Positions 21,195-30,687 of a stretch of DNA of 64,000 bases are shown here, piece after piece; the stretch's first letter is position 1, and the number at the start of each line of letters is the position of its first letter. The position numbers were made by a program, and so were the translations under genes. The DNA comes from Providencia huaxiensis (GTDB taxonomy: Bacteria > Pseudomonadota > Gammaproteobacteria > Enterobacterales > Enterobacteriaceae). The stretch lies in contig NZ_CP031123.2 in assembly GCF_002843235.3 (NCBI RefSeq), positions 3,410,001 through 3,474,000 on the forward strand. Direction: 5' to 3'. Below the pieces are notes generated by a model that searched no databases, was not told where the DNA came from, and was given only the letters and a program-made list of their open reading frames with translations.

Positions 21195-22975
21195 AACTCA
21201 GTCCCCAAGCCGATATAAAACTGTATTTTGTTGTTATCTGGATCACCGATAGGTTTTGCTAAGTCTAATTTTATTGGCCCAACCGGTGAGACCCAGCGGA
21301 TACCGACTCCCGCACCCGTTTTAAAATCACTATTTTTAAAGTTATCAACGGCTTCACCACTATCAATAAAGGTTGCTCCCCACCAATTCCCTGTAAAGTT
21401 ATATTGGTATTCTACAGAGCCTACGGCCAATTTTGATGCCCCTGTCAGCTTACCTTTACTATTTTCTGGCGAGATCTTTTGGTAACCATACCCACGCACA
21501 CTGCCGTCACCCCCTGCAAAGAAACGCAAGTCCGGTGGAACTTTGTCGAAGTCGTTCGTTTCAATCCAACCGATATTTCCACGAACAACAAAGCGATGAC
21601 CTTCCCACGGCGTTCTGATCCATACGTTTTTAGCTTGCAGTACCGCAAAATCGATGTCTGAACCCCAAATTTTATTTGAGTAATCAATAGAGTAACGTTG
21701 GCTATCTCCCCATGTTGGCATCACACCGCCGCGTTGGCGAATACGGCTCACATAGGCCCCGGGATATAACAACATCGTCGTATTCGTCACGTTGGCTTGG
21801 GTAAAGTTACTCAGCATCCAACGCATGTTTACGCCATATTGCCAACCGGATGAATAATCCCAATTACGAGACACATTCAAGGTTGTTGTATTCGCTTGGG
21901 TATCATTTAAATCTGTACGTTTAAAGCCCCCTTGAACCGCATAATATTGCTCAAGCGGGTTAGCTTTTAGTGGAATTTTATAGCTCGCATCAATTAATTG
22001 TTCTGGTTGTGACAAACTAATACTGGACGTTAAACTTTGCCCACGGGAGTTGATCCACGGCTTATTCCATGTGGCTTTAACGCGAGGGCCCACATCTGTT
22101 GCATACCCCCCACCGAGCTCAATAAAATTTTTGGCTCTAGGGGTCATTACCGCTTCCATCGGTAACTCATAGGAGTTTTCTTTTCGAGCACTCACGATGC
22201 GTGGCGTCACAATCGCAGAAGTGAACCAACCTGTTTCTGCTAACCGACGATTAAATTCAGCAAGTTGTTCTGATGTGTAGTATTCCCCTTTTTTGAAAGG
22301 AGCAAGGTTGTTCAGGTAATCTTCACGAATTTGTGAACCTGAATAAGAAATAGCACCAAACCGATAGCGTTCACCACTGTTAAAATCAAAATCCCAATAA
22401 GCCGCATGGTGATCAAGAGAAATACCCAGTTGGCTTTTCTCCATCATCGCATCAAAATAACCTTTACGAACGGCTAAACTGCTAAAGCGCCCTTTAAATT
22501 CTTCGTATTCGCCATCATTTTGGATAGTATCAAGCTTTGGCGTATATTGTTTGAGCATCTTTTCATAGTCTGGATCCGTTTTTGCTCCACCTTGTAACTC
22601 AACATTCACCCCTTTTAATAAAATAGGTTCTCCAGGAGTGACCTTGGCGGTTAAAACGGAACGAGCAGGCGGGGTTTTTTCTTCATAGCTAAATTCAACC
22701 GTGGGTTGGTAGTAACCTAAAGGCTTTAAACCTTCTTTAATTGCTTTCTCAACACGGGCTCGAAAACGACCATTTGGCACAACCTCATCTTGCGATATAT
22801 TAGACAGCTGTACGCGAACGTTTTGATTAAGTTGTCCTTCAAGGCCTTCAATATTAAGACGAAGATTAGCTGCGTGTACCACTGGCACTGCCGCAGTTAG
22901 GCAGAGAAAACAAATTAGAGGGTATTTCGACACGCCTACTCCTAAGGTGATTGTTCGATTGACTAAATACTTCAT
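21191..22975 (-). CDS. tamA: Outer membrane assembly protein TamA
   Basis: Omp85-family outer-membrane barrel with three N-terminal POTRA domains, partner of TamB. A signal peptide (hydrophobic [17 protein letters not shown], cleavage before about residue 36) precedes POTRA 1 starting [12 protein letters not shown]. The C-terminal barrel includes the Omp85 signature region [20 protein letters not shown] and ends [20 protein letters not shown]...FYIGLGTEL. 594 residues. First gene of tamA-tamB-ytfP, divergent from msrA. Confidence 0.96.
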   Translation of the reverse strand: MKYLVNRTITLGVGVSKYPLICFLCLTAAVPVVHAANLRLNIEGLEGQLNQNVRVQLSNISQDEVVPNGRFRARVEKAIKEGLKPLGYYQPTVEFSYEEKTPPARSVLTAKVTPGEPILLKGVNVELQGGAKTDPDYEKMLKQYTPKLDTIQNDGEYEEFKGRFSSLAVRKGYFDAMMEKSQLGISLDHHAAYWDFDFNSGERYRFGAISYSGSQIREDYLNNLAPFKKGEYYTSEQLAEFNRRLAETGWFTSAIVTPRIVSARKENSYELPMEAVMTPRAKNFIELGGGYATDVGPRVKATWNKPWINSRGQSLTSSISLSQPEQLIDASYKIPLKANPLEQYYAVQGGFKRTDLNDTQANTTTLNVSRNWDYSSGWQYGVNMRWMLSNFTQANVTNTTMLLYPGAYVSRIRQRGGVMPTWGDSQRYSIDYSNKIWGSDIDFAVLQAKNVWIRTPWEGHRFVVRGNIGWIETNDFDKVPPDLRFFAGGDGSVRGYGYQKISPENSKGKLTGASKLAVGSVEYQYNFTGNWWGATFIDSGEAVDNFKNSDFKTGAGVGIRWVSPVGPIKLDLAKPIGDPDNNKIQFYIGLGTEL

Positions 22976-23066
22976 ATCAATTTATTTTGAGTAAAATTCG
23001 CCATAGACACAAGTTTTTATCCCTATTTTTAGATTATTTGTGTGGTCAATACATATAGGAATCATT

Positions 23067-23708
23067 ATGCCTTTTAATAAATTTCACTCTGCAAGTATTG
23101 CACAACCTCTGCCCGGCAGAGCAACTGCTATGACTTACTCACCATATCATGCGCTTAACCATCATTCGATTGAGATTATTCCTAAGAATATGGAAATTGC
23201 TTATTTTGCCATGGGCTGTTTTTGGGGAGTTGAACGACTATTTTGGCAGCAAGCTGGGGTTTATTCAACTTCTGCTGGCTATTGTGGTGGTGTGACCCCT
23301 AACCCAACCTACGAAGAGGTTTGCTCAGGACGCACTGGCCACGCAGAAGCGGTTCGTGTTGTTTTTGACCCACAAATTATCAGTTACTCTCAACTATTGA
23401 CATTATTTTGGGAAAACCATGACCCTGCACAAGGCATGCGCCAAGGGAATGACATGGGAAGCCAATATCGCTCCGCCATTTATACTGTGTCAGATGAGCA
23501 AGACCAGCAAGCAATGGAAACACTGCAAGCTTACCAAAATGCAATGAAAGCGCAGCATGACTCTCGTGCAATCACGACCGAAATAGCGCCTTTAGACACG
23601 TTTTATTTCGCAGAAGATTACCACCAGCAGTACTTATACAAAAACCCGAATGGATATTGTGGATTAGGAGGGATTGGTATCTGTTTACCGCCTTCGTCAA
23701 ACAAATAA
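23067..23708 (+). CDS. msrA: Peptide methionine sulfoxide reductase MsrA
   Basis: Reduces methionine-S-sulfoxide in proteins. Catalytic Cys in [15 protein letters not shown] (about residue 52), substrate region TGHAEAVRV, and C-terminal resolving cysteines in [17 protein letters not shown] at 23067 (AGGA upstream) gives 213 residues, E. coli length 212. The more distal GTG at 23040 is rejected. Divergent from tamA, as in E. coli. Confidence 0.96.
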   Translation: MPFNKFHSASIAQPLPGRATAMTYSPYHALNHHSIEIIPKNMEIAYFAMGCFWGVERLFWQQAGVYSTSAGYCGGVTPNPTYEEVCSGRTGHAEAVRVVFDPQIISYSQLLTLFWENHDPAQGMRQGNDMGSQYRSAIYTVSDEQDQQAMETLQAYQNAMKAQHDSRAITTEIAPLDTFYFAEDYHQQYLYKNPNGYCGLGGIGICLPPSSNK

Positions 23709-23730
23709 ATCAATAACTTAATACAGTGAG

Positions 23731-23794
23731 TTCATCTTCCCAACCATTCAAGTTGCTTTCCAATATGACTTAAAGCAGCTTGAATGACGATGAA
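23731..23794. repeat. Palindromic intergenic element between msrA and paeA
   Basis: 15-bp arms CATTCAAGTTGCTTT (23745-23759) and AAAGCAGCTTGAATG (23772-23786), 14 of 15 complementary with a possible G-U at the mismatch, around a 12-nt loop. Outer arms TTCATC (23731) and GATGAA (23789) extend it. It looks like a small dispersed repeat rather than a terminator, because no T-run follows. Only one copy lies in this window. Confidence 0.55.
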
Positions 23795-23847
23795 TATCTA
23801 GGCAGATAAATCACCTCAGTGCTATACTCATGCAACATATCAACAAT

Positions 23848-23864
23848 TTGCGCATATTGCGCAA
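23848..23864. promoter_or_regulatory. 17-bp palindrome upstream of paeA (possible operator)
   Basis: TTGCGC-ATATT-GCGCAA is symmetric, about 98 bp before the paeA start. It is flanked by GCAACATAT copies at 23832 and 23861. The form suits a dimeric repressor site; the regulator is unknown. Confidence 0.4.
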
Positions 23865-23961
23865 CATATATTTGCATACTCAATATATTTAAATACGCGA
23901 GACTATGCCTTCAGAGATTTTTGAATTTTATGGGTTCTTCCTTTGATTGGCTGGATAACTT

Positions 23962-25329
23962 ATGCTCAACAGTTTATTAATTGTTCTATTATTATGTGCA
24001 ATCAGCGCATTCTTTTCTTTGTCAGAAATTTCTCTGGCAGCTTCCCGCCGTATTAAACTTAAGCTCATGGCCGATGAAGGCAACATTAACGCGGCTCGCG
24101 TGCTTAAATTACAAGAAATGCCGGGAATGTTTTTTACCGTCGTTCAAATTGGTTTAAATGCCGTTGCTATCCTTGCAGGTATTGTGGGGGAATCGGCTTT
24201 CTCCCCGGCTCTGTACGATATCTTTATTCAGTTTTTATCCCCTAGCTGGGCTCAACAAGTTTCATCAATCCTGTCATTCACCATTGTGACAAGTTTGTTT
24301 ATTTTAGTGGCTGATTTAACACCAAAACGTATCGGTATGGTAAAACCTGAAGCCATTGCTATTCGTATCGTGAATCCGATGCGCTTCTGTTTAGTGATAC
24401 TGGGTCCATTAGTCTGGTTTTTTAATGGCCTTGCGAACCTGTTTTTTAAATTATTCAAATTACCTACGTCACGTAATGAAGACATTACTTCTGATGATAT
24501 CTTTGCGGTGGTTGAAGCAGGGGCGGTTGCGGGTGTGTTACGTAAACAAGAACATGAATTAATTGAGAATGTCTTCGAGCTAGAATCACGTACTGTGCCA
24601 TCAGCGATGACTCCGCGTGAAAGTATCATTTATTTTGACAAAGACGAGTCAGAAGAAAGCATCAAACATAAAATTTCAACTCAGCCACATTCTAAGTTCT
24701 TGGTCTGTGCAGGGGATATTGACCATGTTATCGGTTATGTTGATTCAAAAGAATTACTTAACCGTGTACTCAATGGGCAAAGTTTAAGCTTAAAAGAAGG
24801 CGCTCACATTAGAAATATGCTAATGATCCCTGACACCCTATCACTATCAGATACCTTAGAAGCCTTTAAAGCAAATGCGGTCGATTTTGCTGTTATTCTC
24901 AACGAATATGCATTGGTCATGGGTATCATTACCATCAATGATGTAATGATCACTTTAATGGGTGATTTAATTGGCCCAGGGCAAGAAGAGCAAATCGTGG
25001 TCCGTGATGAGAATTCTTGGTTAGTTGAAGGCGGAACGCCAATCGAAGATGTGATGCGCATTTTGGATATTGATGATTTCCCTGACTTTAGCAACTATGA
25101 AACCATCGCAGGGTTTATGATGTACCGGTTAAGAAGAATGCCAAAGCGCACAGATTATGTGAAATATGCGGGCTATAAATTTGAAGTCGTCGATATCGAT
25201 AATTACAAAATAGACCAACTACTCGTAACTCGCCTTACTACGGTGCCATCACCAGTGGTTGTACAGCCCGGAAAAAATACTATTGAAACGGCTGACGCAA
25301 AACAACAAACAAAAGGTACTGAACATTAG
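23962..25329 (+). CDS. paeA: CNNM/CorC-type membrane protein PaeA (YtfL)
   Basis: Orthologue of E. coli YtfL, reported to export cadaverine and putrescine (PaeA). Three or four membrane segments of the DUF21/CNNM domain occupy residues 1-150 (SLSEISLAASRRIKLK and FFTVVQIGLNAVAILAG). A CBS pair (about 200-330, with MTPRESIIYF and INDVMITLMGDL) and a C-terminal CorC/HlyC transporter-associated domain (WLVEGGTPIEDV to VVDIDNYKIDQLLV) follow. 455 residues. The flanking genes msrA and ytfK are also neighbours in E. coli. Confidence 0.93.
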   Translation: MLNSLLIVLLLCAISAFFSLSEISLAASRRIKLKLMADEGNINAARVLKLQEMPGMFFTVVQIGLNAVAILAGIVGESAFSPALYDIFIQFLSPSWAQQVSSILSFTIVTSLFILVADLTPKRIGMVKPEAIAIRIVNPMRFCLVILGPLVWFFNGLANLFFKLFKLPTSRNEDITSDDIFAVVEAGAVAGVLRKQEHELIENVFELESRTVPSAMTPRESIIYFDKDESEESIKHKISTQPHSKFLVCAGDIDHVIGYVDSKELLNRVLNGQSLSLKEGAHIRNMLMIPDTLSLSDTLEAFKANAVDFAVILNEYALVMGIITINDVMITLMGDLIGPGQEEQIVVRDENSWLVEGGTPIEDVMRILDIDDFPDFSNYETIAGFMMYRLRRMPKRTDYVKYAGYKFEVVDIDNYKIDQLLVTRLTTVPSPVVVQPGKNTIETADAKQQTKGTEH

Positions 25330-25404
25330 TGCTTGATAGCGAAGCCGTTTCTTTCAATGCGCCACCCGTGTGGCGCGTTGTTAACCAAAACCTTCTTGAT
25401 TAAC

Positions 25405-25611
25405 CTACCCCAGTTCTGCCTGCAATAATGAAACCTGTTTATTGACCTCACTCATCACATTGTAATGGCGCTTATCACTGATTTTAGGTGGTAGAATTTT
25501 CCCATAATTAAACTCAAATGCCCCAAAATCCTTAATATAGAGCCTGCCACGGAATAGCGTTTTGACGTAAAGAGCAATCTTCGATGGGTTATAACGGTTA
25601 AAAATTTTCAT
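25405..25611 (-). CDS. ytfK: DUF1107 protein YtfK
   Basis: 68 residues, identical in length to E. coli YtfK, which binds SpoT and favours (p)ppGpp synthesis over hydrolysis under phosphate or fatty-acid starvation. Conserved core [17 protein letters not shown] and [13 protein letters not shown]. It lies convergent with paeA and divergent from ytfJ. A sequence resembling a Pho box lies upstream but its repeat spacing is off by one base. Confidence 0.92.
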   Translation of the reverse strand: MKIFNRYNPSKIALYVKTLFRGRLYIKDFGAFEFNYGKILPPKISDKRHYNVMSEVNKQVSLLQAELG

Positions 25612-25901
25612 TAGAACTTTGCCTCCCCTTTGTTCTTACGATATTCAATAACTCATACCGTTCAATAATCATAGACCAGAAATTTTCACTTTGGTTCTAA
25701 AATTGCAGTTTTATTCAATTTACTGACATAACATGACACTGTAAATTAACTGTTAAAACCCCATAAACTTTGCTTTTATTCTAAATTTTAAAAAAATGTT
25801 AAATTACCCCTTGTAACTCATCCGATGAGCTATGCTATAAATAGTAGTCATCCAACAAACCACTAGGCTCACATGGCAAAATCATCAATCAAGGAGCTTT
25901 T

Positions 25902-26459
25902 ATGATAAGAAATTATTTACTTTTAATATGCTTGCTTGGGGTATCAGCAGTAGCTTCTGCAGCAAATATTCAATTAAACCAATCTGTTCCTGCTATTTCC
26001 GTCACCGATAAAGGTGAGCTTGTGATGAATAATGAAGGGAAGTTGGATTATCAACCGTGGAAAAGCCAACAACTCGTTGGAAAGGTGCGTACTATCCAGC
26101 ACATTGCAGGCCGCTCTTCAGCAAAAGAGCTCAATGCCCCCTTAGTTGAAGCTATCAAGCAAGCCAAATTCCCTCATAATACCTATCAGACAACGACAAT
26201 CATTAATACCGATGATGCAATTTTTGGTACTGGTGTCTTTGTTAAAAATAGCGTTGAAGATAGCAAAAAAGAGTTTCCTTACTCACAATTTATTGTTGAT
26301 AGTGAGGGGACAGTAAAGAACGCATGGGGCTTGAAACCAGAAAGCTCGGCAATCATCGTATTGGATAATCAAGGGAAAGTGTTGTTCTTCAAAGATGGTG
26401 AATTAAATACCCAAGAAATTCAAAAAGTCATTAGTTTGTTAGTGTCATCGCTAAACTAA
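25902..26459 (+). CDS. ytfJ: YtfJ family periplasmic thioredoxin-fold protein
   Basis: 185 residues with a clear signal peptide (MIRNYLLLICLLGVSAVASA). Matches E. coli YtfJ along its length: GKVRTIQHIAGRSSAKELNA, TTIINTDDAIFGTG and PYSQFIVDSEG. The redox CXXC of thioredoxins is absent, so this is not a simple disulfide reductase. Function is unknown. AAGGAGC precedes the ATG. Followed by unusual tandem repeats. Confidence 0.88.
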   Translation: MIRNYLLLICLLGVSAVASAANIQLNQSVPAISVTDKGELVMNNEGKLDYQPWKSQQLVGKVRTIQHIAGRSSAKELNAPLVEAIKQAKFPHNTYQTTTIINTDDAIFGTGVFVKNSVEDSKKEFPYSQFIVDSEGTVKNAWGLKPESSAIIVLDNQGKVLFFKDGELNTQEIQKVISLLVSSLN

Positions 26460-26466
26460 TAAGGGC

Positions 26467-26526
26467 AAACTTTTACTACTATCAAACTTTTACTACTATG
26501 TAGTGCGCGTATATGTAGTGTGCGTA
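26467..26526. repeat. Two adjacent tandem duplications downstream of ytfJ
   Basis: AAACTTTTACTACTATC/G repeats at 26467-26483 and 26484-26500 (16 of 17 identical). It runs into TATGTAGTGCGCGTA at 26497-26511 and TATGTAGTGTGCGTA at 26512-26526 (14 of 15 identical). Two separate slippage events side by side are implied. Confidence 0.8.
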
Positions 26527-26541
26527 ATTTCGCACACTACA
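26514..26541. terminator. Hairpin after ytfJ
   Basis: Perfect 11-bp stem TGTAGTGTGCG/CGCACACTACA, loop TAATTT. No T-run follows on either strand, so termination is uncertain. Confidence 0.45.
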
Positions 26542-26663
26542 CCTACAATTCAGCCTATCGCCCTTGAGCCCAAAATAGTGAGTTATGCTAAAATGCCCTT
26601 ACATTAAATATGCATAATTATGATTATTATTTTAATAAACAATCATGACTAATGTGCTCATTA

Positions 26664-28028
26664 TCACGTTTTAGTTTCATTCCAATAGACCTTGGCACAA
26701 AAACCACCATTAGCGCCATGAGTAAAAATCACCTGCAAATGATGTAATTGTGCAACTCGCTTAACAATGGAGAGCCCTAAGCCACTCCCTGTCTTCTCTT
26801 GCCCCGGAGGACGATAAAAACGCTCACCTAGCCGCTGTAAAACCTCAGGTGTCACACCATCACCATCATCTTGAATTTCAAGGTGATCAGCATACAAAAT
26901 AATCTCCACTCGCCCAGCTTTTTTCCCATAACGTATAGCATTATTGAGTAAATTTCTCAGTAACGCATTGAGTAGTAATGGTTGGCCTTGAAAATCAGGG
27001 GGGCTAGCAACTCGAGTGTTTATTAGGGTTGTTTGCTGCTCTTGCGCTTCAGGTTCCACATCTTTTATCGCCGATTCAATTAATGCAGGCCAAGATACAA
27101 CTGTAATATCATCAAGTTGAGTGGATGATTCTAACCGAGACAACATCAGTAGTTGGTCAACAAGCCTTGTCGCCCTATCAATACCTTCCGATAAATTCGC
27201 TACTGCATGGTTACGGATATCGGCATTATTCCCCGCAATTTGTACCACTTCTGCCTGCACCCTTAATGCTGCAAGTGGACTACGTAGTTCATGAGCCGCA
27301 TCGGAGGTAAATTGTCGTTCACGGGCAAACATTTCATTAATACGACCAAACAACACATTCATGGAGTCAATAATAGGTCTGACTTCACTGGGAATACGCG
27401 CCACTTGCACTGGAGTTAGTTCATCGGGTTTTCGGTGATACAACTGCTTTGCTACGTCCTTCAATGGGCGTAAAGCGCGTGTCAGTAGCCATAAAAATAG
27501 TAATAACATGATTGGCAAAGCAATCAACCAAGGCATAAATTGTGCCACCATAATATCGGTTGCCATTTCTTGCCGGTATTCCCACTCCTGCCCTACCGCG
27601 ATAACGTATTGACCATCTTGAGATTTTAGCCATACAAAACGCCAAGGGTCGTCACTTCCTTGGATCATCCCATCCGTAAAACCTTCTCGTTTAAATCGAT
27701 AGACAATATCTCTACCGTTATCACCGTCGTTTAAAACCATTTTGCCATCGGGTGTAAAGATAGCAAATGCCAGTGCATCGTCATCCTGATGGCCACGGTT
27801 CTTTCGTAATAATTTTTTGGTTTTAGTCAGTGAAGGCCGGCTCAATTCAAAGTCGGATGGTAAAACTGATAACCGTTTAGCAAACGCCATTTGCTGGGTA
27901 TCAAACAGTTCATTAATCGTTTTATAGCTTTGATACCATGCTAGCGAACTTGCGATCCCCCATGTCAGCAACGCTAACAGGAGCAGCATTAACGTGAGTT
28001 TCAGCCTAAGACTAAATGTCTTCATCAT
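26664..28028 (-). CDS. qseC: Sensor histidine kinase QseC
   Basis: Inner-membrane kinase of the QseBC two-component system, described in enterics as sensing autoinducer-3 and catecholamines. Two membrane segments (about residues 8-29 and 165-183) flank a periplasmic domain with the family stretches [19 protein letters not shown] and [10 protein letters not shown] linker leads to the H-box [12 protein letters not shown] (His246), N-box [14 protein letters not shown]-boxes DDGDGVTPE and GSGLGLSIV. 454 residues. The start overlaps the qseB stop by 4 bp (ATGA). Confidence 0.93.
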   Translation of the reverse strand: MMKTFSLRLKLTLMLLLLALLTWGIASSLAWYQSYKTINELFDTQQMAFAKRLSVLPSDFELSRPSLTKTKKLLRKNRGHQDDDALAFAIFTPDGKMVLNDGDNGRDIVYRFKREGFTDGMIQGSDDPWRFVWLKSQDGQYVIAVGQEWEYRQEMATDIMVAQFMPWLIALPIMLLLFLWLLTRALRPLKDVAKQLYHRKPDELTPVQVARIPSEVRPIIDSMNVLFGRINEMFARERQFTSDAAHELRSPLAALRVQAEVVQIAGNNADIRNHAVANLSEGIDRATRLVDQLLMLSRLESSTQLDDITVVSWPALIESAIKDVEPEAQEQQTTLINTRVASPPDFQGQPLLLNALLRNLLNNAIRYGKKAGRVEIILYADHLEIQDDGDGVTPEVLQRLGERFYRPPGQEKTGSGLGLSIVKRVAQLHHLQVIFTHGANGGFCAKVYWNETKT

Positions 28029-28687
28029 TTATCATCACCTAATCGATAGCCTACACCATGAATAGTTCGAATAAATTTATTACCTAATTTGCGTCGTAAA
28101 TGGTGGATATGTACCTCAACCGAGTTACTAGAAACCTCTTCATCCCAGTTATATAATTTTTCTTCAATTAAAGGACGAGAAAAAACTTTATTTGGGTTAT
28201 GCATAAATAAAGAGAGTAAGGCAAACTCTTTCCCCTTTAGTTGTACAGGCTCACCTTGCTGTGTCACCGTCATTGCAACCGGATCCATTTCGACATCACC
28301 ATGTGTGAGTTTAGAAGACAGTTGCCCACTTCGGCGGCGGATCAACGCTTGCAAACGCGCCATGACTTCCATTAAAGCGAAAGGTTTACACAGATAATCA
28401 TCAGCCCCTTGTTGAAGCCCTTGAACACGTTGATCTAATGCATCACGCGCCGTCAAAATCAAGACAGGCTCATCGCGTCCTTCTTTGCGCCAATGTTTTA
28501 AAATATCCATGCCATCAATATTAGGTAACGAAAGATCGAGTACAACGGCATCATAAGGTGCATCAAATAAAGCCAGCTGTCCTTGTTTACCATCCATAAA
28601 CCAGTCCACCGTAAACCCTAGTTGCGTTAAACCTACTTTTAAACCATCACCAATTAGCCTGTCATCTTCAATTAAAAGAATTCGCAT
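28025..28687 (-). CDS. qseB: Response regulator QseB
   Basis: OmpR/PhoB-type regulator. Receiver with acidic pocket EDD (7-9), phosphoacceptor Asp51 (VVLDLSLP), T and K switch residues (LTARDA, CKPF), then a winged-helix DNA-binding domain ending [14 protein letters not shown]...[13 protein letters not shown] at 28687 has GAGGG 5 nt upstream and gives MRILLIEDD; the upstream GTG is rejected. First gene of qseB-qseC, divergent from ygiW with a plausible QseB site between them. Confidence 0.94.
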   Translation of the reverse strand: MRILLIEDDRLIGDGLKVGLTQLGFTVDWFMDGKQGQLALFDAPYDAVVLDLSLPNIDGMDILKHWRKEGRDEPVLILTARDALDQRVQGLQQGADDYLCKPFALMEVMARLQALIRRRSGQLSSKLTHGDVEMDPVAMTVTQQGEPVQLKGKEFALLSLFMHNPNKVFSRPLIEEKLYNWDEEVSSNSVEVHIHHLRRKLGNKFIRTIHGVGYRLGDDK

Positions 28688-28787
28688 AATATCCCTCACA
28701 TCAGAATATTATTATATTTATCCCATCAGCCTTAAGATGACTAGCTATTATTAATAAAATTAAAAATATAATTCGTTAGTTAAGTTT

Positions 28788-28804
28788 CTTAAGATCTTGT
28801 TAAG
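28788..28804. promoter_or_regulatory. Putative QseB/PmrA-type operator between qseB and ygiW
   Basis: CTTAAG-ATCTT-GTTAAG matches the PmrA-like direct repeat (YTTAAK, 5-bp gap, YTTAAK) except one base. A further TTAAG at 28780-28784 lies 9 bp before the central one. QseB and PmrA are known to share targets. A possible ygiW -10 (TTTAAT) is at 28815-28820. Confidence 0.5.
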
Positions 28805-28861
28805 ATTTACTTGGTTTAATACCCTCCATACAAACAAATTCATGTCCATTTGGAGATATTG

Positions 28862-29269
28862 ATGATGAAAAAATTACCTGTAATCGCTTTAGTCGCTGCA
28901 CTCGCAAGTGCACCTGTTTTCGCTGCAAATGGTGGTTTTGACGGCCCAGGCGCAGTCACAAATACAACAACTCAAACCTCTCAAGCGGGTGGTTTCATCG
29001 GCCCAAATAGTGGGGAAATGACAGTTGCGAAAGCGCTTGATATGTCAGATGACAGCTGGGTTATTTTACGTGGGAATATCGTCAAACAACTCGACCATAA
29101 ACATTATGAATTCACCGATGGTACTGGCACTATTAATTTAGAAATCAGCGAAAAGCGTTGGAACGGTGTAAATGTAACACCAAAAGATAAAGTTGAAATT
29201 CGCGGTAAAATTGATAAAGACTGGAATTCAAGAGAAGTCGAAGTTAAGCAAATCCAAATTATTAAATAA
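28862..29269 (+). CDS. ygiW: YgiW/YdeI family stress tolerance OB-fold protein
   Basis: Periplasmic BOF (bacterial OB-fold) protein of 135 residues. Signal peptide (LPVIALVAALASAPVFA), then repeated GGFDGPGA / GGFIGPNSG and the OB core WVILRGNIVKQLDHKHYEF...VEIRGKIDKDWNSREVEVKQI. In Salmonella and E. coli it is induced by stress and linked to QseBC. ATG at 28862 has GGAG 6 nt upstream; the next codon is also ATG. Divergent from qseB, as in E. coli. Confidence 0.92.
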   Translation: MMKKLPVIALVAALASAPVFAANGGFDGPGAVTNTTTQTSQAGGFIGPNSGEMTVAKALDMSDDSWVILRGNIVKQLDHKHYEFTDGTGTINLEISEKRWNGVNVTPKDKVEIRGKIDKDWNSREVEVKQIQIIK

Positions 29270-29286
29270 TTCACAACGTTTACAAC

Positions 29287-29310
29287 GGGACCTACTTTAA
29301 AGTAGGTCCC
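29287..29310 (+). terminator. Perfect 24-bp palindrome after ygiW
   Basis: GGGACCTACTTT followed directly by its reverse complement (29299-29310). It has no loop bases and no T-run, so it is an intrinsic terminator only in a loose sense; it may protect the mRNA 3' end. Confidence 0.5.
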
Positions 29311-29384
29311 ATCTAAATCCTATTTCATACAAAAATTAACAGTGCTAAATTAACAAAATCATTTTTGTTTACTAAGGCTGCTTA

Positions 29385-29975
29385 ATGACTGTAAAACGCC
29401 CTAAAATACGTAATATTCAAGAGAAACTACTTTCAGATAATTGGTATATTTTAAAAAAATATACTTATGAGTTACAGCGTCGAGATGGTAGTTGGCAACA
29501 ACAAGAGCGCGAAGTCTACGATAGAGGCAATGGCGCCGTTATTTTGTTATATAACAAAATAAAGAATAGCATTATTTTAATTCGTCAATTTCGCATGCCA
29601 GTCTATGTGAATGGCTATTCTGATTTTCTGATTGAAGCCGCTGCTGGCTTACTCGAAAACGCCTCTCCCGAAGCTCGAATTATTGCTGAAGCAGAAGAAG
29701 AAACGGGTTTTAAAGTCGATAAAATTCAGAAAGTCTTTGAAGCCTTTATGAGCCCTGGCTCAGTCACCGAAAAACTCCACTTTTACATCGCTGAATACAG
29801 TGATAATCATCGTCAAAATGCAGGCGGTGGGCTGAAAGAAGAAGGGGAAGATATTGAAGTATTAGAGTGGCCTTTCCCTAAAGCCATTGATGCGATAAAA
29901 ACGGGAGAAATTGTTGATGGCAAAACCATCATGTTGATCCAATACCTTGCCCTAAACGCTATTCTAAAAAGCTAA
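29385..29975 (+). CDS. nudK: Nudix hydrolase, GDP-mannose pyrophosphatase NudK-like
   Basis: 196 residues. Cytoplasmic Nudix enzyme related to E. coli Nud[24 protein letters not shown]-like [14 protein letters not shown], and the Nudix helix with catalytic glutamates EAEEETGF (about 104-111). It keeps the [19 protein letters not shown] region typical of NudK. The Arg/Lys usually just before the Nudix helix glutamate is Ala here, and the preceding loop differs (GLLENAS). NudK itself also has a shortened box, so activity is probably retained but substrate is uncertain. Confidence 0.82.
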   Translation: MTVKRPKIRNIQEKLLSDNWYILKKYTYELQRRDGSWQQQEREVYDRGNGAVILLYNKIKNSIILIRQFRMPVYVNGYSDFLIEAAAGLLENASPEARIIAEAEEETGFKVDKIQKVFEAFMSPGSVTEKLHFYIAEYSDNHRQNAGGGLKEEGEDIEVLEWPFPKAIDAIKTGEIVDGKTIMLIQYLALNAILKS

Positions 29976-30151
29976 TCCAACTCTTATAGCTCATAATGAT
30001 AAAATAAAATCAGAATGAGCTTTCCTATTTTTTATCAATCATTAAACGAACGATGAAAATAAAAACAATCGTAAAAAGATAATCAACTTTTATTATTTTG
30101 TTCTTTAATTAAAAAATAAAACCATAATTCCAATATAAAACATATTTCGCT
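29976..30151. other. AT-rich gap between nudK and the cupin gene
   Basis: No gene is visible. Imperfect arms AGCTCAT (about 29987) and ATGAGCT (about 30013), followed by TTCCTATTTTTT, may be a weak nudK terminator. Confidence 0.35.
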
Positions 30152-30180
30152 TTGACCTATTCACTAAAAAACCTTAAATT
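30152..30180 (+). promoter_or_regulatory. Candidate promoter of the cupin-mqo operon
   Basis: TTGACC (30152-30157), 17-bp spacer, TAAATT (30175-30180), 110 bp upstream of the cupin start in an otherwise gene-free AT-rich gap. Confidence 0.45.
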
Positions 30181-30289
30181 TAAATAATATTAATTTTATT
30201 TATCATCATTTTAAGAGTCTTATTTTTGCATCCAATGAATATCAAATAATTGTTATATATTACAGTCAGTGATTAAGGAGCTAAATAAA

Positions 30290-30679
30290 ATGATACGCTG
30301 CGTTCGTATGTGGACAGGAGAAGATGGAAATTCTCTATTTGAAGAAGGCACTCTTGAGCTTAATAATATAGCAGGAGGCGATAGCCAAACCCCTACCATT
30401 GCAGTCAATGAGCTTACCTTTCGTGAAACAGTTTCTGGCGGCTCTTTTGATTGGCATCAAGACCCCGTCCCTCGTTATGTCATTACTCTTTCAGGCACTT
30501 TAGAATTCGAAACCAAAGATGGTTCGAAATTTATCATCAACCCAGGTGATATTTTACTTGCGCAAGATAATACGGGAACTGGCCATAAATGGCGGCTTAT
30601 TGGTGATGAGCCTTGGCGTCGTGCTTATGTTGTCTACCAAGAAGGCACCGACCTTTGCTTCACTCCAACACAAAAATAG
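30290..30679 (+). CDS. Cupin domain protein preceding mqo
   Basis: 129-residue single-domain cupin. Motif 1 region FDWHQDPVPRYVITLSGTLEFE has one His rather than the usual HxH metal pair. Motif 2 is PGDILLAQDNTGTGHKWRL. ATG at 30290 has AAGGAG 9 nt upstream; an in-frame GTG at 30269 is rejected. It ends 8 bp before mqo, whose ribosome site lies inside the gap, so the two are cotranscribed. The function is not known; a small-molecule binding or sugar-modifying role is only a guess. Confidence 0.75.
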   Translation: MIRCVRMWTGEDGNSLFEEGTLELNNIAGGDSQTPTIAVNELTFRETVSGGSFDWHQDPVPRYVITLSGTLEFETKDGSKFIINPGDILLAQDNTGTGHKWRLIGDEPWRRAYVVYQEGTDLCFTPTQK

Positions 30680-30687
30680 AGGCCATC

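Noticed and set aside
23746..23786. Reading the msrA-paeA inverted repeat as an intrinsic terminator for msrA
   Set aside because: No T-run follows either arm, and the outer complementary arms suit a repeat element better.
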